Source of the DNA: Photobacterium sp. CCB-ST2H9
GTDB lineage: Bacteria > Pseudomonadota > Gammaproteobacteria > Enterobacterales > Vibrionaceae
Length of the DNA: 64,000 bases
Reading direction: 5' to 3'
Assembly: GCF_023151555.2 (NCBI RefSeq)
Contig: NZ_CP100425.1
Span: 3,472,001-3,536,000, forward strand
Part shown: positions 19,325 to 30,592 of the stretch, piece by piece
Position numbering within the stretch: the first letter of the stretch is position 1
Layout: every line of letters starts with the position of its first letter
The notes under the pieces: model-generated
Databases searched by the model: none
What the model was told of the DNA's origin: nothing
Seen by the model: only the letters and a program-made list of their open reading frames with translations
Translations under genes and position numbers: made by a program

Positions 19325-19786
19325 ATGACCCCGCTACCCCGTCTGGATGACTTAGATCGGGATATTCTGAATGCCCTGATGCATGATGCCCGGATCCCTT
19401 ATGCCGAAATGGCAAAGCGCTTTCATGTCAGCCCGGCCACCGTCCATGTCCGTGTTGAAAAAATGCGCGCTGCAAACATCATTACTGGAACTGAGGTGAT
19501 TATCAACCCTAAGCTTCTGGGATATGACGTCTGTTGTTTTATTGGTATCAATCTGAACGCCGCCCGGGATTATCACTCCGCACTGGCTAAGCTGAACGAG
19601 CTGGATGAAGTGGTTGAAGCCTACTACACCACCGGGGCCTACAATATCTTCGTCAAACTGATGTGCCGCTCGATTGAAGAACTCCAGTATGTACTGATCG
19701 ACAAACTCCAGGCCATTGATGAAGTTCAGTCAACGGAAACCCTGATCTCGCTCCAAAATCCGATCAACCGTAACGTCAAACCCTGA
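19325..19786 (+). CDS. asnC: Lrp/AsnC-family regulator AsnC
   Basis: This 153-residue protein has an N-terminal winged helix (about 8-60, with FHVSPATVHVRVEKM as recognition region) and a C-terminal RAM ligand-binding domain containing LDEVVEAYYTTGAYNIFVKLMC and STETLISLQNPI. The similarity to E. coli AsnC extends to the C-terminal NPI-R--KP, so it is likely the asparagine-responsive AsnC itself, which activates asnA. asnA is not in this window. It is convergent with hemB. Confidence 0.92.
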   Translation: MTPLPRLDDLDRDILNALMHDARIPYAEMAKRFHVSPATVHVRVEKMRAANIITGTEVIINPKLLGYDVCCFIGINLNAARDYHSALAKLNELDEVVEAYYTTGAYNIFVKLMCRSIEELQYVLIDKLQAIDEVQSTETLISLQNPINRNVKP

Positions 19787-19834
19787 GCAACGGCAAACGC
19801 CGGGACGCGATACTGCCTTCAGCAACCACAAACA

Positions 19835-19862
19835 AAAAAGCGAGCCCTCAGGCTCGCTTTTC
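19835..19862. terminator. Bidirectional terminator between asnC and hemB
   Basis: The hairpin AGCGAGCC-CTCA-GGCTCGCT has an A-run on the left and TTTTC on the right. It serves both convergent genes. Confidence 0.88.
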
Positions 19863-19878
19863 ACAACAGGTCAGGCTG

Positions 19879-20928
<1,050 letters not shown>

Positions 20929-21015
20929 TCACTCCTTGTTGGTTGTGCGGCGAAATTCTGCTGAAAGGCGCCGCAATCAGTCACAGTAGCGCTCATCTTA
21001 CCACTGAACAGTCAG

Positions 21016-21804
21016 TTACGCTGGTTCGATCTGAAAAAATGCCCGGGTTGTGGAAAAAACCGCCGAGCTGAATTCTGCCGCCGGCTGGTTGCGGCAGGCC
21101 GCCACCGTCGCTGCAATATGCGGCAGATAAGCCGGTTCATTACGACTTGATTTCGGTTTCGGCCGCAGATCACGCGGCAGCAGATACGGGCAGTCTGTCT
21201 CTACCATCAGACGATGGTCCGGAATATGGCGGACAATCTCCCGCAGCTCGGTCCCCCGGCGTTCGTCACAAATCCAGCCGGTCACCCCGATGTGCAGATC
21301 CAGGTCCAGACAGTCTTTCAGTTCCTGCTCCGTCCCGGTAAAACAATGCAGCACCGCAGCCGGGAGCTTGTCGCGCCAGGGGTTGAGAATTGCCAAAAAG
21401 CGATCATGCGCATCCCGGCAGTGCATAAAGACCGGCTTTTTCAGCTCAGCCGCCAGCGCCAGCTGGGCTTCGAACACCGCCTCCTGCTGCGGCCGAGGCG
21501 AGAAATCACGATTGAAATCCAGCCCGCATTCCCCAATCGCCACCACCGCCGGATCAGCCGCCAGCATCCGGATAACCGGCATCGACAAATCGGTCACCGA
21601 CTTGGCATCATGCGGGTGCACACCCGCAGTGCTGAAGCAATAGCCCGGCCAGCGATGCGCCATCGCCAGAGCCTCGCGGCTCTCATCCTCACTGGTACCG
21701 GTGAGGATCAAGGCTTGGACCCCGGCTTCGCGCGAGCGGGCGATCACGGCATCCCGGTCTTTATCAAAACGGCTGTTGGTCAGGTTGACACCTATATCTA
21801 TCAT
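21016..21804 (-). CDS. tatD: TatD family metal-dependent deoxyribonuclease
   Basis: The start MIDIGVNLTNSRFDKDRD gives 262 residues. Metal-site features include E in GECGLDFNRD, H in MHCRDAHDR, H in LHCFTGT and D in VETDCPYLLPR. As in E. coli TatD, the N-terminal HxH is replaced by GVNL. TatD enzymes are 3'-5' DNases and are not needed for Tat export. A terminator after tatC (21887-21915) indicates that tatD is transcribed separately here. Confidence 0.94.
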   Translation of the reverse strand: MIDIGVNLTNSRFDKDRDAVIARSREAGVQALILTGTSEDESREALAMAHRWPGYCFSTAGVHPHDAKSVTDLSMPVIRMLAADPAVVAIGECGLDFNRDFSPRPQQEAVFEAQLALAAELKKPVFMHCRDAHDRFLAILNPWRDKLPAAVLHCFTGTEQELKDCLDLDLHIGVTGWICDERRGTELREIVRHIPDHRLMVETDCPYLLPRDLRPKPKSSRNEPAYLPHIAATVAACRNQPAAEFSSAVFSTTRAFFQIEPA

Positions 21805-21886
21805 CACTGTGCTGTCCACTGGAAATTTGGCGTCATTGTACACGCCACATTCAGACAAATAAAAACTGACCTTGGCACACAGCACA

Positions 21887-21915
21887 AACAAAAACAGCCG
21901 CACAAAGGCGGCTGT
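21887..21915 (-). terminator. Rho-independent terminator after tatC
   Basis: On the - strand ACAGCCGC-CTTTGT-GCGGCTGT is followed by TTTTGTTT. It ends the ubiEJB-tatABC transcript before tatD. Confidence 0.85.
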
Positions 21916-21933
21916 CAGTCTCAGCGTTCAGAC

Positions 21934-22680
21934 TCAGTCTTCTGCGGATCCATCGTCATCTGCACGTACATAGAAGCGGGAGAAGAACAGTCCGACTTCA
22001 AACAGCAGACACATCGGCACAGCCAGCAAGGTCTGCGAGATGATATCCGGCGGTGTCAGCAGCATGCCGACCACGAAGGCTGCCACGATGATATAAGGAC
22101 GTTTCTGGCGCAGGCTCTCCGGGTCAGTCGCCCCAGTCCAGCACAGCAGAATAATGGCCACCGGGATCTCAAACGCGATGCCGAATGCCAGAAACAGTGC
22201 CAGAACAAAATCGAGATAGCTGGCAATATCCGTCGCGACCTGGACCCCTTCCGGGGCGATGCTGGTGAAAAAACCAAACACCAGCGGGAACACTACAAAA
22301 TAGGCGAAGGCAACACCGCAGTAGAACAGCAGCGAACTGGAAAACAGCAGCGGCATCACCAGGCGGCGTTCATGCTTGTACAATCCCGGTGCCACAAAGG
22401 CCCAGACCTGATACAAAATAAAAGGCACAGCCAGAAACACCGAGGTCACCAGCGTCAGCTTGATCGGGGTAAAGAACGGCGATGCCACATCGGTGGCAAT
22501 CATGCTGGTGCCTTCCGGCAGCCGCTCAACCAGCGGAGCTGCCAGCAGACTGTAAATGTCATTGGCAAACCACACCAGGCAGAGAAAGACCACCAGGACA
22601 CTCAAGATAGAACGGAGCAGCCGGTTCCGCAATTCCAGCAAATGACTGAACAAAGGCTGGGTCTCTTCCACACTCGACAT
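21934..22680 (-). CDS. tatC: Sec-independent translocase subunit TatC
   Basis: TatC is the signal-peptide receptor of the twin-arginine export pathway. The 248-residue protein has six membrane spans and the conserved [12 protein letters not shown] at the N-terminus, which forms the twin-arginine recognition site, as well as [10 protein letters not shown] in the first periplasmic-cytoplasmic region. It starts 6 bases after tatB, so the three subunits are co-expressed. Confidence 0.97.
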   Translation of the reverse strand: MSSVEETQPLFSHLLELRNRLLRSILSVLVVFLCLVWFANDIYSLLAAPLVERLPEGTSMIATDVASPFFTPIKLTLVTSVFLAVPFILYQVWAFVAPGLYKHERRLVMPLLFSSSLLFYCGVAFAYFVVFPLVFGFFTSIAPEGVQVATDIASYLDFVLALFLAFGIAFEIPVAIILLCWTGATDPESLRQKRPYIIVAAFVVGMLLTPPDIISQTLLAVPMCLLFEVGLFFSRFYVRADDDGSAED

Positions 22681-22686
22681 GAAGCG

Positions 22687-23115
22687 TTATTTATCCTGTT
22701 GTTGCGAAAATGATGACGGCTTGGCAGGCATCTCATCCGGATGAGTCTCTGCCTGCGGATGCACTTCTTCCGTTGCCGGTTGCTCTGGCTTGATTGAAGG
22801 TTCAGATTTGACAGGCTCAGGTTTGGCATAAGGACGCTGCACTGAGGCCGCTGCCTCTTTCAGTTCCTCAACCGATTTTTGCAGATCCGGGGCCAGATCC
22901 TGCATCCCCGCCTGCTCGGCCTTTTTCAGGTCCTGATGCAGCTCGTGAATCTTCAGTTCCTGAGACAGCTCAGTCTTCACCGCAGTGGCCATATTTCTGG
23001 CAGCATTAACCCAGCGCGAGACCGAGCGAATCGCAACCGGCAGCCGTTCCGGCCCCAGCACTACCAGGCCGACCACGGCAATCAGAATCAGCTCCCAGAA
23101 CCCGATATCAAACAC
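22687..23115 (-). CDS. tatB: Sec-independent translocase subunit TatB
   Basis: TatB pairs with TatC in the receptor complex. The 142-residue protein begins [26 protein letters not shown], an N-terminal membrane helix with the conserved Glu8 and GPERLP hinge. An amphipathic helix and a charged, disordered C-terminus rich in Pro, Glu and Lys follow. It lies 3 bases after tatA. Confidence 0.96.
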   Translation of the reverse strand: MFDIGFWELILIAVVGLVVLGPERLPVAIRSVSRWVNAARNMATAVKTELSQELKIHELHQDLKKAEQAGMQDLAPDLQKSVEELKEAAASVQRPYAKPEPVKSEPSIKPEQPATEEVHPQAETHPDEMPAKPSSFSQQQDK

Positions 23116-23118
23116 GTG

Positions 23119-23364
23119 TTAAACCTGCTCTTTATCTTTCTGGTCTTTCTGCGGCTCTGCGGCATCTTTCTTATCCGCCAGCGACTTCTGCTCAAAGTCT
23201 GCATCCGCTTTGTTTTTGCTCTCTTCCTCATCGCTCATGGCTTTCTTGAAGCCTTTCACCGCTGAGCCCAAGTCACCGCCGATTGAACGCAACTTCTTGG
23301 TTCCGAATAACAGCACAATAATCAGGGCAACGATTAGCAGTTGCCAGATACTGATTCCACCCAT
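23119..23364 (-). CDS. tatA: Sec-independent translocase subunit TatA
   Basis: TatA forms the protein-conducting oligomer of the Tat system. This 81-residue protein has one membrane helix (about 3-20), the FGTKKLR hinge and the [16 protein letters not shown] amphipathic helix. A long charged tail ends it. It lies 55 bases after ubiB in the same direction, a common linkage in this group. Confidence 0.96.
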   Translation of the reverse strand: MGGISIWQLLIVALIIVLLFGTKKLRSIGGDLGSAVKGFKKAMSDEEESKNKADADFEQKSLADKKDAAEPQKDQKDKEQV

Positions 23365-23419
23365 GTTTACCTTTCCTCAATTCATCGTTAAAGCCATGGC
23401 ACCTTGCGTGACACAGCGG

Positions 23420-25057
23420 TTATTTGGTGTAAGCCCGCCAACCCATCAGCCAGAAGATCCCCCCAGCTGTTGCTGATATGGCCGGATAAATATCCACCTG
23501 GTTACCAAAAAGTATGGCAGAACATATAATCAGGGTCGCGCCAACGCCAAAACAAAACCTTGCCTGGCCCTGCTGACGACGGCTGGACATAAAGTTGTCA
23601 TACAGCATATCAATCCGCTGATTCATTACTTTGCCCTGGCGCAAACTGTCATAAAGCAATTCAGGCAGTTCAGGTAATTTTTCAGCCCAGAACGGCGCCT
23701 TCTCCCGCACCGCAGCAATGATGGCCTGCGGCCCGACCTGACGCGACATCCAGTCTTCCAGAAACGGTTTGGCGGTATCCCACAGATCCAGCTGCGGATA
23801 CAGCTGACGGCCCAGCCCTTCAACATAGAGCAGGGTTTTCTGCAGCAGCACCAGCTGCGGCTGAACTTCCATATTGAAGCGACGTGCGGTATTGAAAAGG
23901 TTCAGCAGCACATGGCCAAACGAAATATCTGCCAGCGGTTTCTCGAAGATCGGCTCGCACACCGTGCGAATCGCAAATTCAAACTCATCGACATTGGTAT
24001 CATGCGGCACCCAGCCCGAGTCGACGTGCAGCTCGGCCACCTTGCGGTAATCCCGGTGAAAGAACGCCAGCAGGTTTTCTGCCAGATAGCGCTTATCTTC
24101 CCGGTTCAGCGTCCCCACGATGCCAAAATCCAGCGCAATCCACTGCGGGTCGGCCGGATTCTTATACGAGACAAAAATATTCCCCGGATGCATGTCCGCA
24201 TGGAAAAAACTGTCACGGAAAACCTGAGTAAAGAATACATTCACCGCTTTTTCCGACAGCAGCTTCATGTCTGTGCCGTTGGCTTTCAGCGCCTCAATGT
24301 CAGAGACCTGAATACCATAAATACGTTCCATGACAAGAAGATGACTGCTGGCGTAATCGGTAAACACTTCAGGCACATAGAGTGAATCACTGCCTTCAAA
24401 GTTCCGGCGCAGCTGAATCGCATTGGCCGCCTCACGCATCAGGTCCAGTTCATCGATCAGCGTCTTTTCATACTCCCGGATCACTTCGACCGGGCGCAGA
24501 CGTCGGGCTTCCGGCACAAAACGCGCCACCAGCCGGGCCATCCGGTACATGAGACGGATATCGGCCTGAATCACCGGCAGGATATCCGGACGGATCACCT
24601 TCAGGACCACTTCGCGGCCATTTTCTTTCAGCGTCGCAGTATGCACCTGTGCAATCGAAGCCGAGGCCAGTGGTGTCTGGTCAAAATCGGCAAACCAGCG
24701 ATCCAGCGGACCGCCCAGTGCTTTTTCGATCTGCTGGCGGGCCAGCGCACCGTCAAACGGAGCCACCCTGTCCTGCAGCATCGCCAGCTGGTCGGCAATA
24801 TGCGGCGGGAAGAGATCGCGCCGGGTCGACATCATCTGGCCGAACTTGATCCAGACCGGCCCCAGCGCCTGTAAGGCCAGACGCAGACGCTCGCCCAGCG
24901 GCTTGTCCGGATGCTGGTTGCGGATCCAGAACAGGCTTTTTCGCATCAGTTTCGGCAGCCGGGTCCGGGGATCGTCCGGCAGCAGGTCATCCAGCCCGTA
25001 ACGCAGCTGGACGGCAGTAATTTGGTATAGGCGCTTAATTTCGGAAAAACGACTCAT
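23420..25057 (-). CDS. ubiB: Ubiquinone biosynthesis kinase-like protein UbiB
   Basis: UbiB is an atypical protein-kinase-like ATPase of the UbiB/COQ8 family needed for ubiquinone synthesis. The 545-residue protein has the KxGQ motif (KFGQ, 71-74), an Ala-rich loop (ASIAQVH), the HPGN catalytic segment (DMHPGNIF) and LDFGIVG as metal-binding DFG equivalent. Two hydrophobic segments lie at the C-terminus. It is 5 bases after ubiJ. Confidence 0.96.
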   Translation of the reverse strand: MSRFSEIKRLYQITAVQLRYGLDDLLPDDPRTRLPKLMRKSLFWIRNQHPDKPLGERLRLALQALGPVWIKFGQMMSTRRDLFPPHIADQLAMLQDRVAPFDGALARQQIEKALGGPLDRWFADFDQTPLASASIAQVHTATLKENGREVVLKVIRPDILPVIQADIRLMYRMARLVARFVPEARRLRPVEVIREYEKTLIDELDLMREAANAIQLRRNFEGSDSLYVPEVFTDYASSHLLVMERIYGIQVSDIEALKANGTDMKLLSEKAVNVFFTQVFRDSFFHADMHPGNIFVSYKNPADPQWIALDFGIVGTLNREDKRYLAENLLAFFHRDYRKVAELHVDSGWVPHDTNVDEFEFAIRTVCEPIFEKPLADISFGHVLLNLFNTARRFNMEVQPQLVLLQKTLLYVEGLGRQLYPQLDLWDTAKPFLEDWMSRQVGPQAIIAAVREKAPFWAEKLPELPELLYDSLRQGKVMNQRIDMLYDNFMSSRRQQGQARFCFGVGATLIICSAILFGNQVDIYPAISATAGGIFWLMGWRAYTK

Positions 25058-25062
25058 GATTC

Positions 25063-25689
25063 TCAGGCAGCAGGAGTGGGTTGCGCCAGCCGATCAGCCA
25101 GCTTATTGATTCGGGCTTCCAGCCGGGCCAGCTGAGACGCGGCATCATCCACCTGATCGGCGAAATGGGCAATCTCGAGCGCCGGTGGTGCCAGACGCCA
25201 CTCTTCGGTGATTACCTCCGCCAGATCGCGGCTGCGTTCTCCGGCATGATGGCGCAGCCCGGTCAGCTTCTGCTTCACACCGCTTACCACCGTATGGGCG
25301 ACCACATCGCCGGTATAGCGGGACAAGCGTTCGGCCACATCCGGTTTCAGGCCGCTCAGCAACGCAGAGAACTGCTGGGCCAGCTGGATATCCCCATCCA
25401 GCGCCAGCTTGTCCGCTTTGATCAGCTGGGTCAGGTTGGCCTGCTCGCGCAGCTCCGGCAACGCCGTCAGGCTCAGTGCCAACTGGCAGTCGGCCTCGCC
25501 TTCGTAGGCTGCCAGCACATCAATCTGCTGGCTGAACACAAAATACAGACGTTTGCCGAACTCGTTTATCTGCACACTGATCACCTTGCCGCGCAGACGG
25601 GCCAGACGTCGCTGACTGGCCTCCTCGTCTTTGAGCAGGGTATTCAGAGCCGTTTCCACCACACCGGTGAGGAGCACATCAACTGGCAT
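25063..25689 (-). CDS. ubiJ: Ubiquinone biosynthesis accessory factor UbiJ
   Basis: UbiJ has an SCP2-type lipid-binding domain that carries ubiquinone intermediates in the soluble Ubi metabolon. The start [19 protein letters not shown] gives 208 residues. The SCP2 core is about residues 15-115 and the C-terminal part is helical ([13 protein letters not shown]). It sits between ubiE and ubiB with gaps of 7 and 5 bases, the conserved ubiEJB order. Confidence 0.93.
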   Translation of the reverse strand: MPVDVLLTGVVETALNTLLKDEEASQRRLARLRGKVISVQINEFGKRLYFVFSQQIDVLAAYEGEADCQLALSLTALPELREQANLTQLIKADKLALDGDIQLAQQFSALLSGLKPDVAERLSRYTGDVVAHTVVSGVKQKLTGLRHHAGERSRDLAEVITEEWRLAPPALEIAHFADQVDDAASQLARLEARINKLADRLAQPTPAA

Positions 25690-25696
25690 CCGGACC

Positions 25697-26449
25697 TCAG
25701 AACTTATAGCCGCGGTGCAGCGCAACGATGCCGCCGGTCAGGTTATGGTAGCTGGTCTGCTCAAAACCGGCGTCCTGCATCATACCTTCCAGCGTGGCCT
25801 GATCCGGATGCATCCGGATGGACTCGGCCAGATAGCGGTAACTGTCGGCATCACCGACCACCATCTCACCCACGCGAGGCAGAATGTGGAACGAATAAGC
25901 ATCATAGATTTTCGATAACGGCTCGAGCACCGGCTTGGAGAATTCCAGCACCAGCAGACGACCGCCTGGTTTCAGCACCCGGAACATGGAACGCAGCGCT
26001 TTGTCTTTGTCGGTGACGTTCCGCAGACAGAAACTGATGGTGATACAGTCGAAATAGTTATCCGGGAACGGCAGCTCTTCAGCGTTGGCCTGAACATAAG
26101 CCACATTCCCGACAATTCCGCGGTCACGCAGTTTACTGCGACCGACTTTCAGCATGGAATTGTTGATATCAGCCAGAACCACCTGACCTTCCTCACCTAC
26201 CATGCGGGAGAATTTCGCGGCCAGATCCCCGGTACCACCGCCCAGATCCAGCACGTGCTGACCACGACGTACACCGCTGCAGTCGATCGTGAAACGCTTC
26301 CACAGACGATGAATGCCCATCGACATCAGGTCGTTCATCAGATCGTACTTGTCAGCTACAGAGTGAAACACTTCCGCGACCAGCTGCGCTTTCTCTTCTT
26401 TGGCGACCTTACGGTAACCAAAATCAGTGGTTTGTGTGGGTTCAGTCAT
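25697..26449 (-). CDS. ubiE: Ubiquinone/menaquinone C-methyltransferase UbiE
   Basis: UbiE is a SAM-dependent methyltransferase that methylates the quinone ring in ubiquinone and menaquinone synthesis. At 250 residues it is full length. Motif [12 protein letters not shown] is at 67-77, and [17 protein letters not shown] and [10 protein letters not shown] are UbiE signatures. It is the first gene of the ubiEJB-tatABC run. Confidence 0.97.
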   Translation of the reverse strand: MTEPTQTTDFGYRKVAKEEKAQLVAEVFHSVADKYDLMNDLMSMGIHRLWKRFTIDCSGVRRGQHVLDLGGGTGDLAAKFSRMVGEEGQVVLADINNSMLKVGRSKLRDRGIVGNVAYVQANAEELPFPDNYFDCITISFCLRNVTDKDKALRSMFRVLKPGGRLLVLEFSKPVLEPLSKIYDAYSFHILPRVGEMVVGDADSYRYLAESIRMHPDQATLEGMMQDAGFEQTSYHNLTGGIVALHRGYKF

Positions 26450-26495
26450 GCTCGTTCCATCAATTTTGATTTATGGGCGTAGTTTACTTGATGCA

Positions 26496-28022
26496 TCATG
26501 GTGTGTCATTCACCGTCTCGGTGAGGACGTGAACAGCCTCACTGTCGCGCAGCGCCTGTTCAGTCAGGGCGACCGGTAAATCCCGCTTCACTTCAACCCC
26601 CAGCTGCCTGAAGCTCTCCGCCTGCCGGATAATATTGCCCCGCCCGGTCGCCAGCTTGTTCATCGCACCCTGATAGCTCTGGCTGGCCTTGTCCAGCGCA
26701 TGGCCGACGTTGTCCATGTCGGCGACGAACAGCCGCAGCTTGTCATAGAGCTTGCTGGCGCGATCCGCAATTTGCTTGGCATTCTGATTTTGCCTTTCGT
26801 TCCGCCACAGGTTATTGATGGTGCGCAAAGCCACCAGCAAAGTTGTCGGGCTGACCAGCATGATATTGCTGTCCATGGCATCCCGGATCAGTGACGGGTC
26901 GGCTTCCACGGCGGTCTGAAACGCGGGCTCAACCGGAATAAACATCAGCACATAATCCAGGCTGCGCACGCCTTCCAGCTGATGATAATCCTTGCGACTC
27001 AGACCGCGGATATGGCCACGCAGCGAAGTCAGGTGATCGCTGAGTGCCTGATCCCGTTCGGCCTGCGTCTCGGCATGGAAATAACGCTCATAGGCGACCA
27101 ATGACATTTTGGCATCGATCACCACATCTTTGTCCTGCGGCAGATGCACCACAACGTCAGGCTGATAGCGCTTGCCGCTGTGATCTTCCAGATTCACCTG
27201 AGTCTGATACTCGTGTCCCTCGCGCAGACCGGACTCGCTCAGCACCCGTGCCAGTACCACTTCGCCCCAGTTGCCCTGGGCTTTGTTGTCTCCTTTCAGG
27301 GCCTGGGTCAGATTTACTGCCTCACGCGCCATCTGCTCATTGAGCTGTTTCAGGCTGTTGATCTCGTGAACCAGCGTATGCCGCTCACGGGCCTCATGGC
27401 TGAAGCTGTCGTGAATCTGTTTACGAAATCCCTCCAGCTGTTCCTTGAGCGGGCTGAGCAGGCCATCCAGACTGAGTTTGTTCTGCTCGTCCACACTGCG
27501 GCTTTTGTGCTCGAACAACCGGTTAGCCAGACTTTCAAACTGCTGCTGAAGCCGGGTTTCGGCATTTTCCAGCAGGGTGATTTTCTCCTGAGCCGATTTC
27601 TGCTCTTCCCGGTAACGGGTCTGCAACTCACGCAGATCTGCCGCCAGTACGGATTCAGCCTGACGAGAGGCTTCCAGCCGCTCCGTCAGTTTCAGATGCT
27701 CCTGACGCAGCGTTTCCAGATAGCGCAGCTTCTCCACCGCCGCGGCCAGCCGGGCGTGCATCTGGCGCAGTTCGTTGCTGAGCCGGTCACGTTCGACATC
27801 CAGCGTATCCAGCTCCTGCTGCTGTTCCGCCAGTTCGTGGCGCAGTTGCTGCTCCTGCTGACGGGCCAGCCGAGTTTCGGACTCTAACTGCCGCTGCCAA
27901 ATCTCTGCCTGCTGACGCAGTCGGCCCTGAAACCACAGGGCGGTCGCACTGCCTGCCACCACCGCACCGGTGATCGCAGCGGCCAGCCACTGGCCGTTCT
28001 CACTGAACCATTCCCCCATCAT
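26496..28022 (-). CDS. rmuC: DNA recombination protein RmuC
   Basis: RmuC limits recombination at inverted repeats and has a nuclease-like core. Starting at MMGEWFSENGQW after AGGAAACAGTG, the protein is 508 residues. It has an N-terminal membrane segment (about 8-30) and a long coiled coil (about 40-190, Gln/Glu/Leu-rich). The RmuC core contains NWGEVVLARVL, YQPDVVVHLPQDKDVVIDAK and VLMFIPVEPAF. RmuC is commonly found next to ubiE. The upstream in-frame extension is not conserved-looking. Confidence 0.94.
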   Translation of the reverse strand: MMGEWFSENGQWLAAAITGAVVAGSATALWFQGRLRQQAEIWQRQLESETRLARQQEQQLRHELAEQQQELDTLDVERDRLSNELRQMHARLAAAVEKLRYLETLRQEHLKLTERLEASRQAESVLAADLRELQTRYREEQKSAQEKITLLENAETRLQQQFESLANRLFEHKSRSVDEQNKLSLDGLLSPLKEQLEGFRKQIHDSFSHEARERHTLVHEINSLKQLNEQMAREAVNLTQALKGDNKAQGNWGEVVLARVLSESGLREGHEYQTQVNLEDHSGKRYQPDVVVHLPQDKDVVIDAKMSLVAYERYFHAETQAERDQALSDHLTSLRGHIRGLSRKDYHQLEGVRSLDYVLMFIPVEPAFQTAVEADPSLIRDAMDSNIMLVSPTTLLVALRTINNLWRNERQNQNAKQIADRASKLYDKLRLFVADMDNVGHALDKASQSYQGAMNKLATGRGNIIRQAESFRQLGVEVKRDLPVALTEQALRDSEAVHVLTETVNDTP

Positions 28023-28228
28023 TGCACTGTTTCCTGCATGTTTTTGTATTCTTAGGATAAGGCTAAAAAGATACTGGATAAATGTCCAGATATTGTCATC
28101 ACGGAAAGCGGGCTCTGGCGGAATCCTGTGCTGGCTGACTAAGCGCAAATGGCATAAACTGACAGTTTTTACGGCAGGCTGTCGTCAGTCCTGCCTGTCA
28201 GTTCCCGTCCAGCAGCAGGAAGCGCAGT

Positions 28229-29137
28229 ATGCAGGAAAAGAAAGCGATCGGGTTCGGTCTCGCCGCCGTACTCTTATGGTCCACCGTCGCCACCGCCTTC
28301 AAAATCACCCTCAACTATTTTTCGCCGATCCAGATGGTGGCGGCCGCGAGCGCCGTCTCAGCGATCACCCTGATTACCATCGCCGGTTATCAGGGCAAGC
28401 TCAGTCAGTTACTGCCGACTCTGAAAGCCAAGCCGCTTTATTACCTGATGCTCGGGCTAATCAATCCCTGTATCTATTATCTGGTGCTGTTTCAGTCCTA
28501 TGCGCTGCTCCCGGCCTCGCAGGCGCAGCCACTCAACTACAGCTGGGCCATCACCCTGACCCTGATGGCGGCACTGTTTCTGGGCCAGAAAATCCGCCCG
28601 CAGGACTGGGTCGCCTGTCTGTTTGGCTATCTTGGTGTGGTAGTGATTGCGACCAAAGGCGATCTGATGGCGTTGCAGTTCGACAGCCCGCTCGGGGTGG
28701 CTCTGGCACTGCTGTCGACCCTGCTGTGGGCCCTGTTCTGGATTCTGAATACTAAAAATCAGGCCGACCCCGTGGTCAGTGTCTTGCTGGGTTTCCTGCT
28801 GTCACTACCATTTTCTATCGGTCTGAGTCTGTATACCGGTGGCTGGCAGCCCATTCCCTGGCAGGGCTGGATGGCCGTCAGTTATGTCGGACTGTTCGAA
28901 ATGGGGATCACCTTCGTGCTCTGGCTGAATGCGATGAAGCTGACCCGCAACACGGCCAGACTGAGCAACCTGATCTTCCTGTCACCCTTTATCTCGCTGA
29001 TGCTGCTGGCGACCATCATCGGGGAAACAATTCATCCGGCGACCCTGATCGGTCTGGTGATGATTATTCTTGGCCTGCTGATCCAGCAATGGCGCGGCAA
29101 AGCGAAGCAGAAAGACGTCAGTACTTCCTGCTCCTGA
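28229..29137 (+). CDS. EamA/DMT-family inner-membrane transporter
   Basis: This 302-residue protein has ten hydrophobic segments arranged as two EamA repeats, each about 130 residues, starting near FGLAAVLLWSTVATAFK and GVALALLSTLLWALFWI. Drug/metabolite transporters of this kind export amino acids or other small metabolites. The substrate cannot be read from sequence. It is divergent from rmuC and convergent with the MFS gene. Confidence 0.9.
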   Translation: MQEKKAIGFGLAAVLLWSTVATAFKITLNYFSPIQMVAAASAVSAITLITIAGYQGKLSQLLPTLKAKPLYYLMLGLINPCIYYLVLFQSYALLPASQAQPLNYSWAITLTLMAALFLGQKIRPQDWVACLFGYLGVVVIATKGDLMALQFDSPLGVALALLSTLLWALFWILNTKNQADPVVSVLLGFLLSLPFSIGLSLYTGGWQPIPWQGWMAVSYVGLFEMGITFVLWLNAMKLTRNTARLSNLIFLSPFISLMLLATIIGETIHPATLIGLVMIILGLLIQQWRGKAKQKDVSTSCS

Positions 29138-29148
29138 GCCATCAGGCA

Positions 29149-29177
29149 AAAAAAAGCCTGTCACGTCAGTGACAGGC
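29149..29177 (-). terminator. Rho-independent terminator after the MFS exporter gene
   Basis: On the - strand GCCTGTCAC-TGAC-GTGACAGGC is followed by eight T. The convergent EamA gene ends just before it. Confidence 0.87.
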
Positions 29178-29271
29178 CAAGCGAGAGTTAAAAGGGTTGT
29201 CGAGACCCAGCGCCTTTTTCTGGCGTCTAGTTATATGCCAAACCAGTTCAATACAAAATTAGTTGTCAGGA

Positions 29272-30474
29272 TTAATCCTGAGTCGGAGCCGGATGCCACT
29301 GGCGGCCACGGCGGGACAGCAAGATCAGCAGTCCCGGCAGCAACAGCAGCATCTGGAAGGTCATCAGCAGCGGTGGTGCCAGATCCAGTCGCTGAGTCAG
29401 ACTGACCATCAGCCCGGCGCCGCTCATCTGGAACAGGCCCAGCATCGCAGCCGCGGTTCCCGCCCGGTCACCGAACGGCGCCAGTGCTTTCCCGGCTGCA
29501 GAGCCCAACACAAACGCAAATCCGAATGAGCTCATAAAGATCGGCAGCATAAAGGCCCATGCGGTCGCGATATCTTTCAGAATCAGCATCATACCGCCCG
29601 AAAGCGTCAGCATGGCCAGACCAGACATCAGGGTGCGGCGTGAGCCCATCTTATCCATACACTTCGGCGCGACCATGCAGGCAATTATATTGAGGACGGC
29701 ATTGATGCCGAACCAGAACGTAAACTGCCCCATATCCAGTCCCAGATGAACCATCAGCCACATCGGTGCGGACGTCACATAAGCCAGGATCACAGCCATC
29801 GCCAGCATCGACATCGACGCATGGAACACAAATACCGGCTCGCGCAGCACCGAGAAATAACGCGACGGGCTGAACATCGCACCGCTGACAAAGGTATCCG
29901 CCGGGCGGGTCTCCCGGAAAAACGTGGTCAGCAGGCCACCAGCCACCAGCGCGAAACCCGCCATGAAGCTGAAGTTGGCACGCCAGCCAAATTCGTGGGT
30001 CAGCCAGGAGCCCAGCAGCGGGGCCAGTGCCGGAATAAAGCAGATGGCACCATTGAGATAGCTGATCATCCGGCCGCTGCGCTCAGGGCCGAAGCTGTCA
30101 CGGACTGCGGCAAAGGCAGCCACCGAAGTCGCACAGGCGCCGAACCCCTGCAGGAATCGGGCAAGCAGCATAATATCCAGCGACTGCGCCACATAGGCCA
30201 GGGTCGAACTCATCGCGTAAAGCGCCACCCCGGCCAACGCAATCGGACGACGGCCGAAGCGGTCAGCCAGCGGACCGGCAAAGACCTGTCCCAGCCCCAG
30301 ACTGAACATAAACCAGGTCACCGTATCCTGGACCAGTGTCGGGTCGACAGCAAAACTGTCCGCCATGGCCGGTAAGGCTGGCAGATAAATATCGATGGCC
30401 AGCGGGCTGAACAGCACCAGCAGGACCATCAGTGCCACAATGCGGCGGTTCGACAAAGATGTTTCAGGCTTCAT
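29272..30474 (-). CDS. Bcr/CflA-family MFS multidrug exporter
   Basis: This 400-residue protein has twelve predicted membrane spans. MFS motif A appears as GPLADRFGRRPIAL after the second span, and motif C-like Gly/Pro-rich sequence (YLNGAICFIPALAPLLGSWL) is in the fifth, typical of DHA1 drug-proton antiporters. The start LSPLAIDIYLPALP-like segment is a Bcr/CflA signature. The divergent LysR gene 118 bases away probably regulates it. The substrate is unknown. Confidence 0.91.
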   Translation of the reverse strand: MKPETSLSNRRIVALMVLLVLFSPLAIDIYLPALPAMADSFAVDPTLVQDTVTWFMFSLGLGQVFAGPLADRFGRRPIALAGVALYAMSSTLAYVAQSLDIMLLARFLQGFGACATSVAAFAAVRDSFGPERSGRMISYLNGAICFIPALAPLLGSWLTHEFGWRANFSFMAGFALVAGGLLTTFFRETRPADTFVSGAMFSPSRYFSVLREPVFVFHASMSMLAMAVILAYVTSAPMWLMVHLGLDMGQFTFWFGINAVLNIIACMVAPKCMDKMGSRRTLMSGLAMLTLSGGMMLILKDIATAWAFMLPIFMSSFGFAFVLGSAAGKALAPFGDRAGTAAAMLGLFQMSGAGLMVSLTQRLDLAPPLLMTFQMLLLLPGLLILLSRRGRQWHPAPTQD

Positions 30475-30517
30475 TCACTCGGTTTCCTATCAAAAGACGG
30501 TGCCAGTCTACGAGGTT

Positions 30518-30549
30518 CGTGATATGAATTAAAATGGTTTATATTCACG
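30518..30549. promoter_or_regulatory. Candidate LysR operator between the MFS and LysR genes
   Basis: An imperfect inverted repeat (CGTGATATGAAT ... ATATTCACG) lies in the 118-base divergent gap. LysR proteins usually bind dyads in such gaps and control the neighbouring gene. Only the dyad is seen. Binding is inferred. Confidence 0.35.
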
Positions 30550-30592
30550 GTGAAATTTCCACTCAGGAATATCTCAGCAACATGACGGATGA

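Noticed and set aside
21016..21804. tatD as part of the tatABC transcript
   Set aside because: A strong terminator at 21887-21915 separates it from tatC.
21214..22713. Long + strand frame of about 500 codons opposite tatC and tatD
   Set aside because: It is antisense to well-conserved tatC and tatD, with a composition rich in His, Gln and Arg typical of a shadow frame.
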